NCBI GenBank assembly: GCA_003427395.1
Contig: BFEA01000034.1
Location: 2,485,098 to 2,549,097 of the forward strand
Direction of reading: 5' to 3'
DNA from: Chara braunii
Lineage: Eukaryota; Streptophyta; Charophyceae; Charales; Characeae
DNA: 64,000 nucleotides
Under the pieces are notes generated by a model, which was given only the letters and a program-made list of their open reading frames with translations, was not told the DNA's origin and did no database searches. Each line of letters opens with the position of its first letter. Positions within the stretch are counted from its first letter, which is position 1. The position numbers and the translations under genes were made by a program. Shown here piece by piece: positions 43,533 through 54,120 of the stretch.

Positions 43533-43888
43533 GTTGAAGGGCCTCCTTTCCCGAGTCGATTCTGTGGTCCTCCAAGGTTTCCACCGGATGTCTAGGCAGG
43601 CAGGCAGTTCTGAGAATCTGCTATTCGGATCCAGCCACAATTGGCGGTAAGACAGAGCTAATATTTCCCTGGCAGTCGGGTCCTTCTCCTCCTGTCTCTT
43701 ATACACATCTAGATGTGTATAAGAGACAGGTTGAAGGGCCTCCTTTCCCGAGTCGATTCTGTGGTCCTCCAAGGTTTCCACCGGATGTCTAGGCAGGCAG
43801 GCAGTTCTGAGAATCTGCTATTCGGATCCAGCCACAATTGGCGGTAAGACAGAGCTAATATTTCCCTGGCAGTCGGGTCCTTCTCCTC
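43533..43888. repeat. Exact 159-bp direct duplication split by an adapter
   Basis: 43,533-43,691 and 43,730-43,888 appear identical by eye, and both run from GTTGAAGGGCC to TTCTCCTC. The adapter occupies the 38 bases between. Confidence 0.95.
43692..43729. other. Nextera mate-pair junction adapter (contamination)
   Basis: Same double mosaic-end sequence as at 38,703. It inserts VSYTHLDVYKRQ or LSLIHI into LINE frames and must be masked. Confidence 0.99.
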
Positions 43889-44747
43889 TCGGCACGCCTC
43901 TTTCATTTCTCTCCATGCATCTTGCGTTCGGGTTCTGATTTCTTCTTCTATTGCCTGTTGTGCTTGTTGCAGGCCGAATTGATGGTATTTTCTTTCAAAT
44001 GCACATCTAGCTCGCCATGCAAGCATTAGCACGGGCAGACGCATGTAGGTGAAGAGATTGGATGCGAAAGGAGACCATCGAGTCAGCAAGTGCTGATTTT
44101 TGCGTAGGAGAAGGAGACCCAAGTCCCAGGGGATGCGATACCCTGTAAGGAAGTGGAATGCTGCGTCCCACCACTGCCATGTTTGGGTGACCATTGGACA
44201 CACCAGCAGGCAGTGTCCCAGAGTTGCCCTGGCTGGCGGCGTTGCTCTTCCACAGTATGAGCAGATGGGGGACAACAATCATTTTTGTTCCAAGTTCGTT
44301 TTGGATACCAGGCAGTCGGGGGTGGGGAGGCAGCGATGCAATATCTGCCGTTGTAGGGATCTGGGGTTTGTTGGCATGATCTTGGAGTACCTGGCCCATG
44401 ACAGATTATGCATCAGTTGTGCCTCAAGCGGTGAGTCTCATTCTCATCTTTGGGTTACGATTTGGTCGAGGGGTAGGTTCGCACATGAGGCTCGGCAGGC
44501 CCCTTTAACTGTATACTCCCAGAAGTTCATGGGTTTGTGACCTGGCCATTCCCATTCGTCTAGGTCGAACGGCAGTCTTGCCACTGGCATGGTCGGTTCA
44601 TACTCATAGTATCCTTTGTCAGTGTCCCCCACCACTCTTACCTGCATAAGCCCTGCCCACTTCTCAGAGGCATCCAGGTCGTGGCATTCGTAATCTTTAG
44701 AGCATGAAGATCTACCATGGGTGGAGCGTGTTGCAGAGCAATGCAAT

Positions 44748-44951
44748 GCAGCGCAACTGATTCTATAGGGAGAGATTATGCCCGTGCAACTACCTGACCG
44801 AGTGTGTGCTCAACTGCGAAGCAGATTAGACCATTATGAGATGAGGGGTGCAGTGCAGCTGACTCTGTAGGGAGAGATTATGCCCGAACAACTGCCTGAC
44901 CCAGTGTGTGCTCAGCTGCTAAGCAAATTAGACCGTTGTGAGGTGCGGGGC
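44748..44951. repeat. Two-copy tandem repeat, 102 bp
   Basis: GCAG(C/T)GCA(A/G)CTGA(T/C)TCT, then AGGGAGAGATTATGCCCG and AGTGTGTGCTCA(A/G)CTGC repeat from 44,748 and 44,850 with scattered transitions. Confidence 0.95.
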
Positions 44952-45208
44952 TGACTGTGTTGCCATTTCTTGCGTTTTCCCTGTCCTGTACTCTGTAATC
45001 TCACCTACTTCCTTTCTGACCCCACAACTGCTTTTATTAGTCCCATCTACATCGATCCACCCCTCGGTCATGTTGTTCTGGGTTGTGTGGTCAGCAGGGG
45101 TCCCCCCAGCCCCTGTACTGGAGGGGAGCCGTGCTCACCATCATTAGTACTCGGGTCCGGCGCAGGGCAGCCGTATTGTCATTGATGAGATGTTGAGAAG
45201 TTGTTGTA
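44952..45208. other. Short spacer downstream of LINE ii
   Basis: No feature recognised. By position it could be LINE ii 3' UTR, but no tail repeat or poly-A is visible. Confidence 0.4.
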
Positions 45209-46361
45209 TCATTTGTTGTTGTTGTCTGTTGTCGTTGAAAGTTGTTGATATGCTTGCGATGTGAGTTGGCTGGCCAACCGGTGGGGAAGGTCTGGGATCG
45301 GAAGAGGGGCAGGCGGAAGTGTGGAGCAGGGCAGATAGGGAGGGAAAGAGAGAGACTGCGTAAGGGGAGGGGTCTTTGTCAGTGGGGCAGGCGGAGGGGA
45401 CTGAGGAGGGGGGGGACGGAGTGCAGAGTGGGAGGTCATCGGAGAGGGAGGGGGTGGCGAAGGTGTACGGGGAGGGCGGCTGGTTGGGATCGGAGGATGG
45501 GGTGTTGGGGTCGGGGGGGCCAAGTCAACCGGGAGGGGGGGAGGGGGCACAGGGACCGATGCAGGTGGGCAGGGCGGCGAAGGTTGAGGCCATGGCAAAG
45601 GGGGGGCGGAAGGGGGGACAGGGGGGGATCCAACGTGCGGGATGTGATCCTGTCGCCTGGGACTCAGGTTTCCTTCTGTCATTGCGCCTGTAATCCGACC
45701 TGGCAGTGGCGTAGGAAAGCATTCTGGTGGTCTATAAATCCAGTGGTGGTCCTGTGCCATCCAGTTTTTCCACAATATCTTTCCGTTTTCCTGCACCCCG
45801 ACCAATTTTTGGTGCGGGTCGATCCAGTTTTCCACAAAGGTCTCTAGTAATTTTTGCCTGGCCATCTTGTCAGGGGTCGTTGCCATAGACTCTGCCAGTT
45901 TTTTGTTGACTTTTAACATGTTTTCCCGGATAACCTCTGCAAGTTCGGCTTTGGCTTGGTGGAAGCCAAAGGCAGCGTCTTGCCTTTCAGCTGAGCATCT
46001 CATTCTTCATATTACCATGAGGAGAGCAAGCCTCATGGTCTTGAAGAGGTTTGCTTGAAAAGGTGACCACCCTGTCGGATAATCCAAAGGTTTGCCTAGG
46101 AGGATAAGAGCAATGTTCCACTGGAAGGTTGATCTAGTTATGTCATGCCACAATGCATCCCACCATTGCCACACCTGCACCGCCATCGGGCATACAATCA
46201 GGCAGTGCTCCAAATCGGCGCACCTGCGTTGTGCGGTAGGGCCACAGTGGGAGCAAATAGGGGAGGGGAGATCTGCTTGCTCCAGGTTGGATCGGGATCC
46301 TATGGGAGAACGCGTCGGCCCAGCTCAAAGTCCCCTGCCCCCAGGGTGGCAGAGCTCCCAC
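45209..46361 (-). pseudogene. LINE copy ii: zinc-knuckle and proline-rich C-terminus
   Basis: Minus strand: CSHCGP near 46,240 and LEHCLIVCPMAVQVWQWWD are the C-x2-C...H-x4-C zinc region, followed by ILLGKPLDYPTGWSPFQANLFK. After a short frameshift near 46,005, a 264-codon frame holds a helical stretch, NWIDPHQKLVG...ILWKNW (aligned with LWLDPNSRFSE...IRWKPW of copy iii) and about 150 residues dominated by Pro, Ser and Thr. The rest of the RT upstream is missing. Confidence 0.8.
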
Positions 46362-48170
46362 AATCGATGAGGCGAACCTCCCACAGAGGCCTTGACACAG
46401 ATTATGGGTTTCAATCCCGTCTGCCGCCTTCCTCTCGTAACCACAGACTAGACTAAGAGTGAGAAGGGCAGAAGAAGAGAAGTTAAGTCACTCATATACA
46501 AGAGAGGTGCACTCAAACTCGCGTGAGAGGGCCTTGATACCTTGACGCGCCTGAGGGTCCCGCAATGGCAGACAAAGATCGCAGCAGAATGGTCAAACCA
46601 CAGCCAGACTCAGAACAGCAGCACTCAGACGAGCCTCCAAGTTACAGCAGTAACTCCTCTTCCAAGCCTGGTCATTCCCTCAAGTCACAACGTCTCACTC
46701 TCTTGATCAGACCGCCGCTGCGCAAGCTAGGACGACAACGTTTATATAGTGCACACCCCCATGTGCTCTGTTGAAAACATGAATAGGATAGAACAATTTC
46801 CCCCAAAAACCTGTGCGCACAGCAGTCATGCGTAGCAGCCCATAAAAGCACGGTCTCCAGACAACACAGACTGGGTCCCACGCTAGGCAGGAGTTTGTCA
46901 GTTCGTGTGCACAATCAGAAATGTACGGCCACCGCTTCCTACCAACAACCTGGCTCACACTCGTACCTTTTGCAACAATTCATGGCAGCGGGTAGTGCAC
47001 TTTGCACAGGCTTCCTCCATTTTGTAGGCCAAGCTCTATCATTCCTCCGTCACACACAGACCATCGGTATCTGCTAAGCCCGCCTCAGTCAGACTCCCCG
47101 TTCAACCCTGCGGCTGAGGGAGCCATCTATAGTTCACAAGGTACAGCATTCCCTTTCAGGCGTGCGTAACCCTCACGGTCTAGCTTTGCAGACTACAGAT
47201 GACTCCTTCTCCGTAGATCAACTTCAACTCCAAGGCCCGAGCAGATCATAGTCCAGCCCTGTTCGCTGCATCCGCTCACTTAATTGGCCATAAGCAGCAC
47301 TTCGCTCGCCCCTCGCTGCTAGATCAGATGACCACTGCGCAGTACCGCAAAGCAACGGTGTGCAACAACCTCGTGGCGCTATGCAACAAGCAAAGTGGAA
47401 AACCCGGTAAAGCACATTACGCACAACCACCACGCGCAGTACTAGGCTCAGCAGCTCACCTTCGGTTCACCTCATCTTGCTAGTTCTTCGAGGTAGGCTT
47501 TCTCTCTCTCACACATGGTAAGCACACACCCCAGCTGTCTAACTGCCTGCCTATGTTGTAAGCACCCAAAGCAGGAGAGCGACCTTTCGGCCTGAGCTCC
47601 TCCTCCCTCTTTCCAGCCAACCTACTGTATTTCATGTCTGGCATCTGGAGGTTTCCTGCAAGTAAGTTCCTCCTCATAGCAGCCTGGGTAGATACTCCGC
47701 CTGTCTGGTTCGTATTTGTCCAACAATTACTTCACCTTTAGACTATACACCACCACTGCACCTGCTATGGCTGAAACCCCCTCCTCAAACTGTTCAATTG
47801 GCCGATCCTACCGTAGAAACGGTCGGTGACATTTTTCTTTTCCCCTTTTACGTCACGGCTCCTAGTTCACACATGCATTTAGTCATCGACCCGGCCAGAT
47901 TTGTTCGAAGCACGGAGGAATACAATCAAGCGAGACCAACCCGATCACAAACGGGTGAAGAAAAGTACGCAATAGCGATGGCCACAGCCGCGACGAAGTA
48001 CAACAGGCTTGGCGACGGTCTTGATCAGAAATTGGAATATCGAGCTACACGTTGCACTTTGCCCCTCTCCATATGTGCAAAACGAGAGTGAATGTTCCGC
48101 AGCAACGTGACCAAATGCACTACCTCCTAGCCATGCGTGCAGAGAGATACAGAGGCGCTACTCCTGATAA
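46362..48170. other. No recognisable gene
   Basis: Only short frames (46,565-46,774; 47,798-48,091) without recognisable motifs. No repeat could be defined by eye. Confidence 0.5.
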
Positions 48171-48171
48171 T

Positions 48172-48273
48172 AGGATGAGAAAAATCGAGATGAATCCTCC
48201 GCTAGGATATCACTAGAATCATGCCTTCCTACCTTACTGCTACTGCTGACTCCGGGCAGGTGAGTACCCGATT

Positions 48274-48356
<83 letters not shown>
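48172..48356. repeat. Microsatellite (CT)n with linked module
   Basis: AATAGGATGAGAAAAATCGA and GAATCCTCCGCTAGGATAT precede GGCAGGTGAGTACCCGATTC and then (CT)n at 48,278-48,356. The same module types occur near microsatellites at 29.5, 30.4 and 40.9 kb. Confidence 0.85.
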
Positions 48357-48358
<2 letters not shown>

Positions 48359-48563
48359 CGTTGATGCTCCCTCTTCATTAGTTTGTGCTTAATCAACATG
48401 AATCTATCGCTAAAACGTGGAAAGATACATCTGAAATTTTGAAGCCCCTACTAGTAGTCGCACAGTCCCCCAAGCCCATATTGATCGAAGCATTACCTGA
48501 CTCAAGAATCGGTCGCGGCCATTGAATTCATAGCGACCAAAAATCCCGATCGGAGTTTTCCCT

Positions 48564-49642
48564 TGCTCGATTCCACCCACAAACGAGCGAGATCCAGATT
48601 GTCACTCCCTCCAATGCTCGTTTCCACCATGCCCACGCGCAGCACATTTTCACTATGCAGCTAAACTAACTACTAATCTTCATATCCGATCTTACCAACA
48701 GATTCACCATATCTCAAAACTCCTACTTCGCATTTTTCCTCGCCCGATTCTGTCAAGAATCGGACGAGGTAATCGATTTTCACTCTCACCCTATCCGTCA
48801 TCTCCTTTCCTCCGCGCAGCACTTTCACCTACTAACTCCCTATCTACTAGCTCTCTAACCAATTTGTCTTCAGATTTGGGGTCGCCCACCCCGAAAACCT
48901 CCATTTACCATGTCCTCCCGCTCGATTTCATTAAGAAATGACCGTGGAATCACTTTTCCTCTCCTGCCATAGCTATTTTCCCTCGTCGATGCCTTTCTGC
49001 CTGCTTCGCTCGCACCTAGCACAATTAGACGACCAGATTCATTCTTTGCCTTTTTCTGCCCTTGGCTGCCTTCGTACTCCGTCACTGGCACTCCGCCCCT
49101 CGTTTGAAGATGACGGACGTGCACATGAGGAAGAAGGTCTATGCCTGCAGCAATGCCTCCTTAATGGCGAGCCAGAAGACTAAACCACTATGGTGGACAC
49201 GACGATTGAGGATGCGTGGTCACATGCGCGTCTCTGTTATTTTCCCAAACAACCAGCTGAGAATGAATCTCCCCCTAAACATGAGGGGAATACATTATGT
49301 TTTTGCATGTTTAACAAAATCTCACTCCCCGGCGCAGCTGCTACAGCTCATATCTCGAAGCCTATCTACTAACATCAAAATCTAACCTCATAATCCGACT
49401 CGCAGCTACTAAAAACCCCTATTTAGCATTCTCCCTCGCCCAATTCTGTGGAGAAACGAGAGAGATGGACGTTTTCAATTCTCGCTCTCCCTTCTTCCCT
49501 CAACATTTCCGCACACAGCCTTTCTCTGCTATCACCCATTCGACTAATCTAGCACTGAAAGTAACCTCACCATTGTACTTGCCCTATTGCAAAACCCCTA
49601 TCTACCATCTTTCCGCGCTTGTTTTCACCAAGAAACGAGCGG
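48564..49642. repeat. Degenerate array of hairpin modules
   Basis: Five related inverted repeats with the approximate form CTCG(C/T)TCGATTTC-ACC-AAGAAACGAGCGAG lie at 48,564-48,590, 48,738-48,769, 48,914-48,945, 49,433-49,466 and 49,613-49,642. Between them recur blocks such as CAGCAC(A)TTTTCAC, CTACTAACT and AAAACCCCTATTTA.C. The best hairpin is CCTCGCCCGATTCT against AGAATCGGACGAGG. No protein-coding region is supported here. Confidence 0.7.
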
Positions 49643-49961
49643 CATATGCGTTTTTCAGCTCCCGCCATAGCCACTCCCCCGTCGCTGCGTCCTTCCCGCC
49701 TTCTTTTCTTACCTTCGTCTTTTTCTTTGTCCGCTGCTTTCCCTCGATGATAACGCAGCGCCTGATAGGGCCTGATCCCATAGCGGTCCTGATGTCAAAA
49801 CTGAAACTCCATCAGCTTCGTTGTGGGAGAGCATGGCCTTTATCACTCAACTCGGCCAGACCGCGGGTGATGGTCGCTGCAACAATCCCGTCCACAGGAG
49901 AGTCTGGGTTCATTCCCTTGTGTAAGAGGCTACCAGCTACGTGGCTAAAAAGGAAAGGAAA

Positions 49962-49984
49962 ATTATTATTATTATTATTATTTT
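49962..49984. repeat. Microsatellite (ATT)n
   Basis: About eight ATT units following a purine-rich AAAAAGGAAAGGAAAA. It may be the 3' end of a retroposon on the plus strand, but the body was not identified. Confidence 0.9.
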
Positions 49985-50261
49985 ATAAAGGTGTCTAGCC
50001 AGATGTATCCAACCTCGGCCATCGACATGGTGCACACGAGCGGGTCCTCTCCCACACGTTGTGCAGGCGATTGCACTCAGAGCACACTCACACTGGCACT
50101 TCTCCGTATGCACCTAAGGACAGCCACGCTCACATCCAGAAATATTGGGCTACGTCCCAAGGAACCATCCGTAGGACTCACACAGAGAAAAACTGGCCAG
50201 CCCATGTATTTCCTCATGATCGTATTTTGGTCTTTTGATTGTAGTTGGGTTTGAATTGGGT

Positions 50262-50454
50262 CTGTACTTTAACAGTTCGAGGGTGTACTAGATGAGTGAG
50301 GCCTGGCGGTGCCAAGGTACAACCTGAGCCCAGCAGGATCGAACTCGAACCTGCGTTTCAACAGTTCATGGGTGTACCATATGAGCCAGGCCCGCAGTTG
50401 TTGTTCCCACATGCCTATTTTTAGCAGTTTGCGGGTGTACCAACTTAGCTAGGT
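50262..50454 (-). other. Three tandem tRNA-like segments next to an LTR
   Basis: On the minus strand the core TGGTACACCC(A/G)(T/C)(G/A)AACTG recurs three times (about 50,423-50,453, 50,360-50,392 and 50,271-50,304). The D-arm-like parts are TAGCTAAGTTGGTA, TGGCTCATATGGTA and CACTCATCTAGTA. The middle unit also has a T-arm-like GCAGGTTCGAGTTCGATCC. Acceptor stems are not clear, so functional tRNAs are not claimed. Confidence 0.5.
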
Positions 50455-51746
50455 TGTTACATGCTGCGCCTGCACACGAGGGTCATTTTCCAGGCCCTGC
50501 GTCCCTCAGGCTGAAAGCCTGAAAACCAGGGCCTGCAGGCCCCGTGACCATTCAGCTCGAAAGCCTGAAAAACAGGGGCCTACAGACCCTGTGTCGTTTC
50601 ATACTAAAAATGGCAGTAGCCTTTTTAGCCTGAAACGAAGGGCCATTTTCGGTTTGTCATCAGACCGGCCTGCCCTGAAACTCAAGCATCGAACCATGGT
50701 TTTAGGAACAGGCTATTTTTGGCCTGTTCCCACGACAGCCGCAGCGCCAGCCCCTGGCTCAGTTTGGCATTGGCAAGAGCAGCCTCCTGGACTCCCCGCC
50801 CTGCAACTGCAGGCAGTTGGAGGCAGTCAGGAGGCAGACCGAGATAGTACATAGGGATTTCCCATACACTTCACGGGTAGGCAGGAGGCAGTCAGTAGTC
50901 TTCAGGATTCGGCAGCAGCACTCTAGAGGGAGCGCAGCAGGAGTAGTAGTAGTGGTAGCATTAGTCTTCAGCGCTGGGCGCCAGTAGGTAGCTGTAGTCT
51001 TCAGCGTTGGGCGCCATATCTAGGATAGTACTAGAGAGAGAGAGATTGGGCGGAGGCCAGGAGTACCTACCTGCAGCGCCGTTGCTCTAGCTTCGTCTTC
51101 GAGGTACCTGCAGCACAGCGCCAACTTCACAGATTAGTACCTGGCTTGTGAGAGAGAGAGAGCTCTTATTTTCCTCTTCTCAGTCCACCATCTCCCTCTC
51201 ACCCTCTCATTATCTGACTTCACTGCATCAGCAGACTACGAGAGAAGGAGAGAGAGAGAGCTTGGTGACATTGGATCAGACTCGACTTTTGGGCTTCATA
51301 CATTGAGACGAGGGGTTATTTGGGACTTGTGACAAAGACTTGGTGTTGACGACACTCCCATCTTTCCCCCTCTTCTTCGTCTGATCCCCTCCTCTTCGTA
51401 TGTGTATGTCTGGACCTGGGGCTTCCTTCCTGTGTAATAGCGTCAGGCTCCTTCACACTTTGTGATGAGCATGATGTATTTTTGGTCTGCGTTGAAACAT
51501 TGATTGGGCTAGCCACTAGTATTCTAGCGTTTTGCTTTGATATCTTGTACAACGTGAAAGAGGTCAGTCCCGGTCAGGTCAGGATTTGTATCTCAATCTT
51601 CCCTGCGCTATTCAGCACCATTTGGTATGTATCGGAATGTACATTGTTTGTTGAGATTCTACTTGCACTGTATTGTCCATTCAGTCTTTTTCATCACATT
51701 ACGGATCCTCGGTTATTGTGTACATCGCCCAATTGGGCATGTAACA
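50455..51746 (+). repeat. 5' LTR of element 3
   Basis: Starts TGTTACATGC and ends GCATGTAACA, perfect 10-bp inverted termini with TG...CA ends. Inside are tandem hairpin units near 50,495-50,600 (CAGG.CC...GAAAGCCTGAAAA.CAGG) and a duplicated GTCTTCAGCG(C/T)TGGGCGCCA at 50,962 and 50,996. No second LTR was found in the window. Confidence 0.8.
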
Positions 51747-51748
51747 GT

Positions 51749-51760
51749 TGGTATCAAAGC
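51749..51760 (+). promoter_or_regulatory. Primer-binding site (initiator tRNA-Met type)
   Basis: TGGTATCAAAGC begins two bases after the LTR end. It has one mismatch to the common TGGTATCAGAGC. Confidence 0.85.
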
Positions 51761-52533
51761 ACCGCATGTGAATCAGGACAATCTGATCTGACACGTGTGC
51801 GGGGACTAGGTAGCTGATTAGTCTTGATAGATTGATTAGAGCACACTAGTTAGCCCCCAAAATCACGATTTTGACCTTACTGCAGAAAATCGGAAAAAAA
51901 AAATTATCTCTTCTTGGATTTTGTTTTCTCACTATTTCTGTTGTGGAAAATCGCAATAGCGCAACATCTGAAATTTTCATTTTCGTTTTTTCTTCTGAAA
52001 TTTTGAAATTTCATTGTTGAAAATCCGGAATATCCTTCTTTTCCAAAATTTCAATTTCCTGTTGCATTTCCCGTTACTTGGAAATTTGGAATATTTTTTT
52101 TTCGAAATTCGTTTTTATGAAAACAGTAGGGGAAATCCCTCCTGCGGGTATTATTTTCCAAACTGCGAATACTCTCATCTGAGTAAGTCCGAATATTTGA
52201 TTTCTTTTCGGATTTTTTTTTCCGCAGTTCTAGGATTCTGTTAGTCAGTTCTATAAATCATTTGCAGTCTGAAGTTCGAAAAAAAAATTCTCATTGATAG
52301 TTTCGCACTTCAAGGGAGGTTGGGAGACCTACTGAACTTGCAAAACTCGGGATTTTTATTTTTTTCGATTTTTTTTTTTGCAAAGTTCAAACTTTTCTTT
52401 TTTGATTAGTGGCTCCGTATCTGGGCGTTATCTAGGCGATTATCCCACCCACCCCTCCCCACCTATGTTGTTGCCACCTCTGGTCTTACCTTCTCTCTCG
52501 GTCCCCGGGTACCCCCTGTGGCGGCATTGGTGA
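51761..52533 (+). other. AT-rich leader of element 3
   Basis: Repeated GAAATTT/AAAATTC-type stretches between PBS and gag, with no coding potential visible. It is consistent with a retroelement packaging leader. Confidence 0.5.
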
Positions 52534-52655
52534 GTTGCCACGTCAGCAAGCCACATCAGTAGGACACGCCAGCAGACCACATCAGCAGGCCACGTCAGCA
52601 GGCCACGTCAGCAGGCCACGTCAGCCGACAGAGCAGGAAATACCACGTCAGCAGG
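52534..52655 (+). repeat. Tandem 13-bp repeats (CCACGTCAGCAGG)
   Basis: Eight or more copies of (C)CAC(G/A)TCAGCAGG, some degenerate, just upstream of the gag start. Confidence 0.9.
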
Positions 52656-52697
52656 CCCTCGCCCTGGTCTATGCTGTTGCGTTCACAAATAGCCGTC

Positions 52698-54120
52698 ATG
52701 GACCAGAGGTCCGGGGAAACAGACGAGGCCTATCAGGCCCGGATGCTGGCCTGGAGTACCGAAACGAAGAGACGGGCGGGCGATGCAGCAACAGCAACGA
52801 AGAAGAAGGCAGAGGACGCCGAGCAAGCACGTCTGCTGGCACTGGAACAGCAGCGCCAGCACAACGAGGCAGCAACAAAGGCTGATGATGAAGAACGAGT
52901 TCAACGGCGGGAGAAAATATTAAGCGGAGAGCAAACTTTGCTCACAATGGCAACGGATTGGCGGGCCGAGGCCGAGAATGGCAAGATGGAGGATAGCGAA
53001 AATAAGATCGCTCTACTCCTCTCTCATCTCACGGACCTCCTGGCAACATGCATTACACAGTAGGAGGACATCCACAGCCTCGACGACGCGCTGACTCAAG
53101 TCCACGGCCGCCTCCGGCAGCTGGAGCAGCGACCTGTCGCCGCCCCCGATGCCAACTCTTCCAACACCTCCGATCGCCTCGAAGCATTGGAGATGGATGT
53201 CGGCTCTCTCAAGGACGACGTGCAGTTACAGCAGACCGCAACGCAACAGTTAGAGCAACGGATCTGTACTACCGCCAACAACTCGAGTTCAGAACCACGC
53301 GAGACTGCTCCAAAGTTTGACGGGCAGGAGATCTTCTGCGGCTCGACGAAGACAGATCCGATTCCATGGTTCCGCAAGTTTGAGCTCACGCTGCAGCTAC
53401 ACTACGTCAAATAACACAAGCACCACGCGTACTTATACTCCCGGTCGGGGGGCACGTGCCAGGCATGGTTGGACAGTAGTAGCTGCAGACTTGCATACCA
53501 AGATCAACTGGGATGTCTGAAGGCAGCGTGGCACAAGCGGTTCCAGGTAGAGCGGTCGGAGATCAAAGCAATGGACAAGCTAATGGTCTTCGAACAAGGC
53601 ACGCTGCCGAGTGTCGACTGGATTGCCGAGTACCAACGCTTGACGTCAGTCCCAGACACCCAGATGGGCTTCAAAGCCATCCGCAACTATTTCATCTCAA
53701 GGTCGTGTCCGACATTAAGCAATGCCTTGACTCACGTCGTGGACACCTTGACGACAACAGCGGAACTCTTCGATAAGGCCGCACAAATTATCATCACGAA
53801 CAAGGAGGCTAAGAACCTGCGTTCGTCTGCGCCAGACCCGAGCAGAGACCAGCATCGGCCAAGAGTGGCCGTGGTCGCGGCGGCAACGTCATTTGACTAA
53901 ACTAGCGAGGCCGTGTCTGCCAATGAAGGGGACAGACTCGCAGCCGCCCGGGAAGGTGGCCACCCCGGCAAAGACCGAGGACGCGGCAAAACGAAGACAA
54001 ACACCGCATCTAGCCCCGGGCCCGGCGCAGCAGCTCTAGCCCCATGGTCCCAATACGGCATCTCCGAGCAAGCATTCAAAGCATGCACGACGCGGACACC
54101 TACTGAAGACCCCCCTGGCT
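52698..54120 (+). pseudogene. gag of element 3, several nonsense codons
   Basis: From the ATG at 52,698 (MDQRSGETDEAYQ) comes a charged coiled-coil region (KKKAEDAEQARLLALEQQRQ). A TAG at 53,061 follows TQ, then the reading continues with LEQRPVAAPD. The capsid starts APKFDGQEIF and DPIPWFRKFELTLQLHYVK, then TAA at 53,411. Further parts are AAWHKRFQVERSEIKAMDKL, LPSVDWIAEYQRL and FISRSCPTLSNALTHVVDTL. It ends after KNLRSSAPDPSRDQH and SEQAFKAC without a CCHC knuckle. Frameshifts near 53,100, 53,190 and 53,450. Confidence 0.8.

Larger units (their letters stand above)
42567..44746 (-). mobile_element. 5'-truncated LINE, copy iii, with tail and poly-A
   Basis: The minus strand from 44,746 shows DLDEWEWPGHKPMNFWEY and the zf-RVT region CSYCGR...GHCLLVCPMVTQTWQWWD (C-x2-C...H-x4-C). 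Next come a helical segment and LALSYRQLWLDPNSRFSE...IRWKPWRTTE, then a Pro-rich tail to about 43,390. A long 3' UTR, tail copy F (42,704-42,567) and A18 follow. Frames shift near 44,280 and 44,440. The duplicated part and adapter at 43,533-43,888 are artefacts. Confidence 0.85.
50455..54120 (+). mobile_element. LTR retroelement 3: LTR, PBS and gag, no pol
   Basis: A 1,292-bp LTR with matching inverted termini, a PBS two bases later, a leader and a gag with several nonsense codons follow on the plus strand. The gag ends before any zinc knuckle, and no protease, RT or integrase follows. The 3' LTR is not seen, so this is a truncated or interrupted copy, or a gag-only non-autonomous element. 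Confidence 0.8.

Noticed and set aside
45242-45847. 201-codon Gly/Arg-rich plus-strand frame
   Set aside because: Antisense shadow of the proline-rich LINE ii tail.
48564-49642. CRISPR-like spacing of repeats
   Set aside because: Repeats are strongly diverged, spacers unequal, and the genome is clearly eukaryotic.
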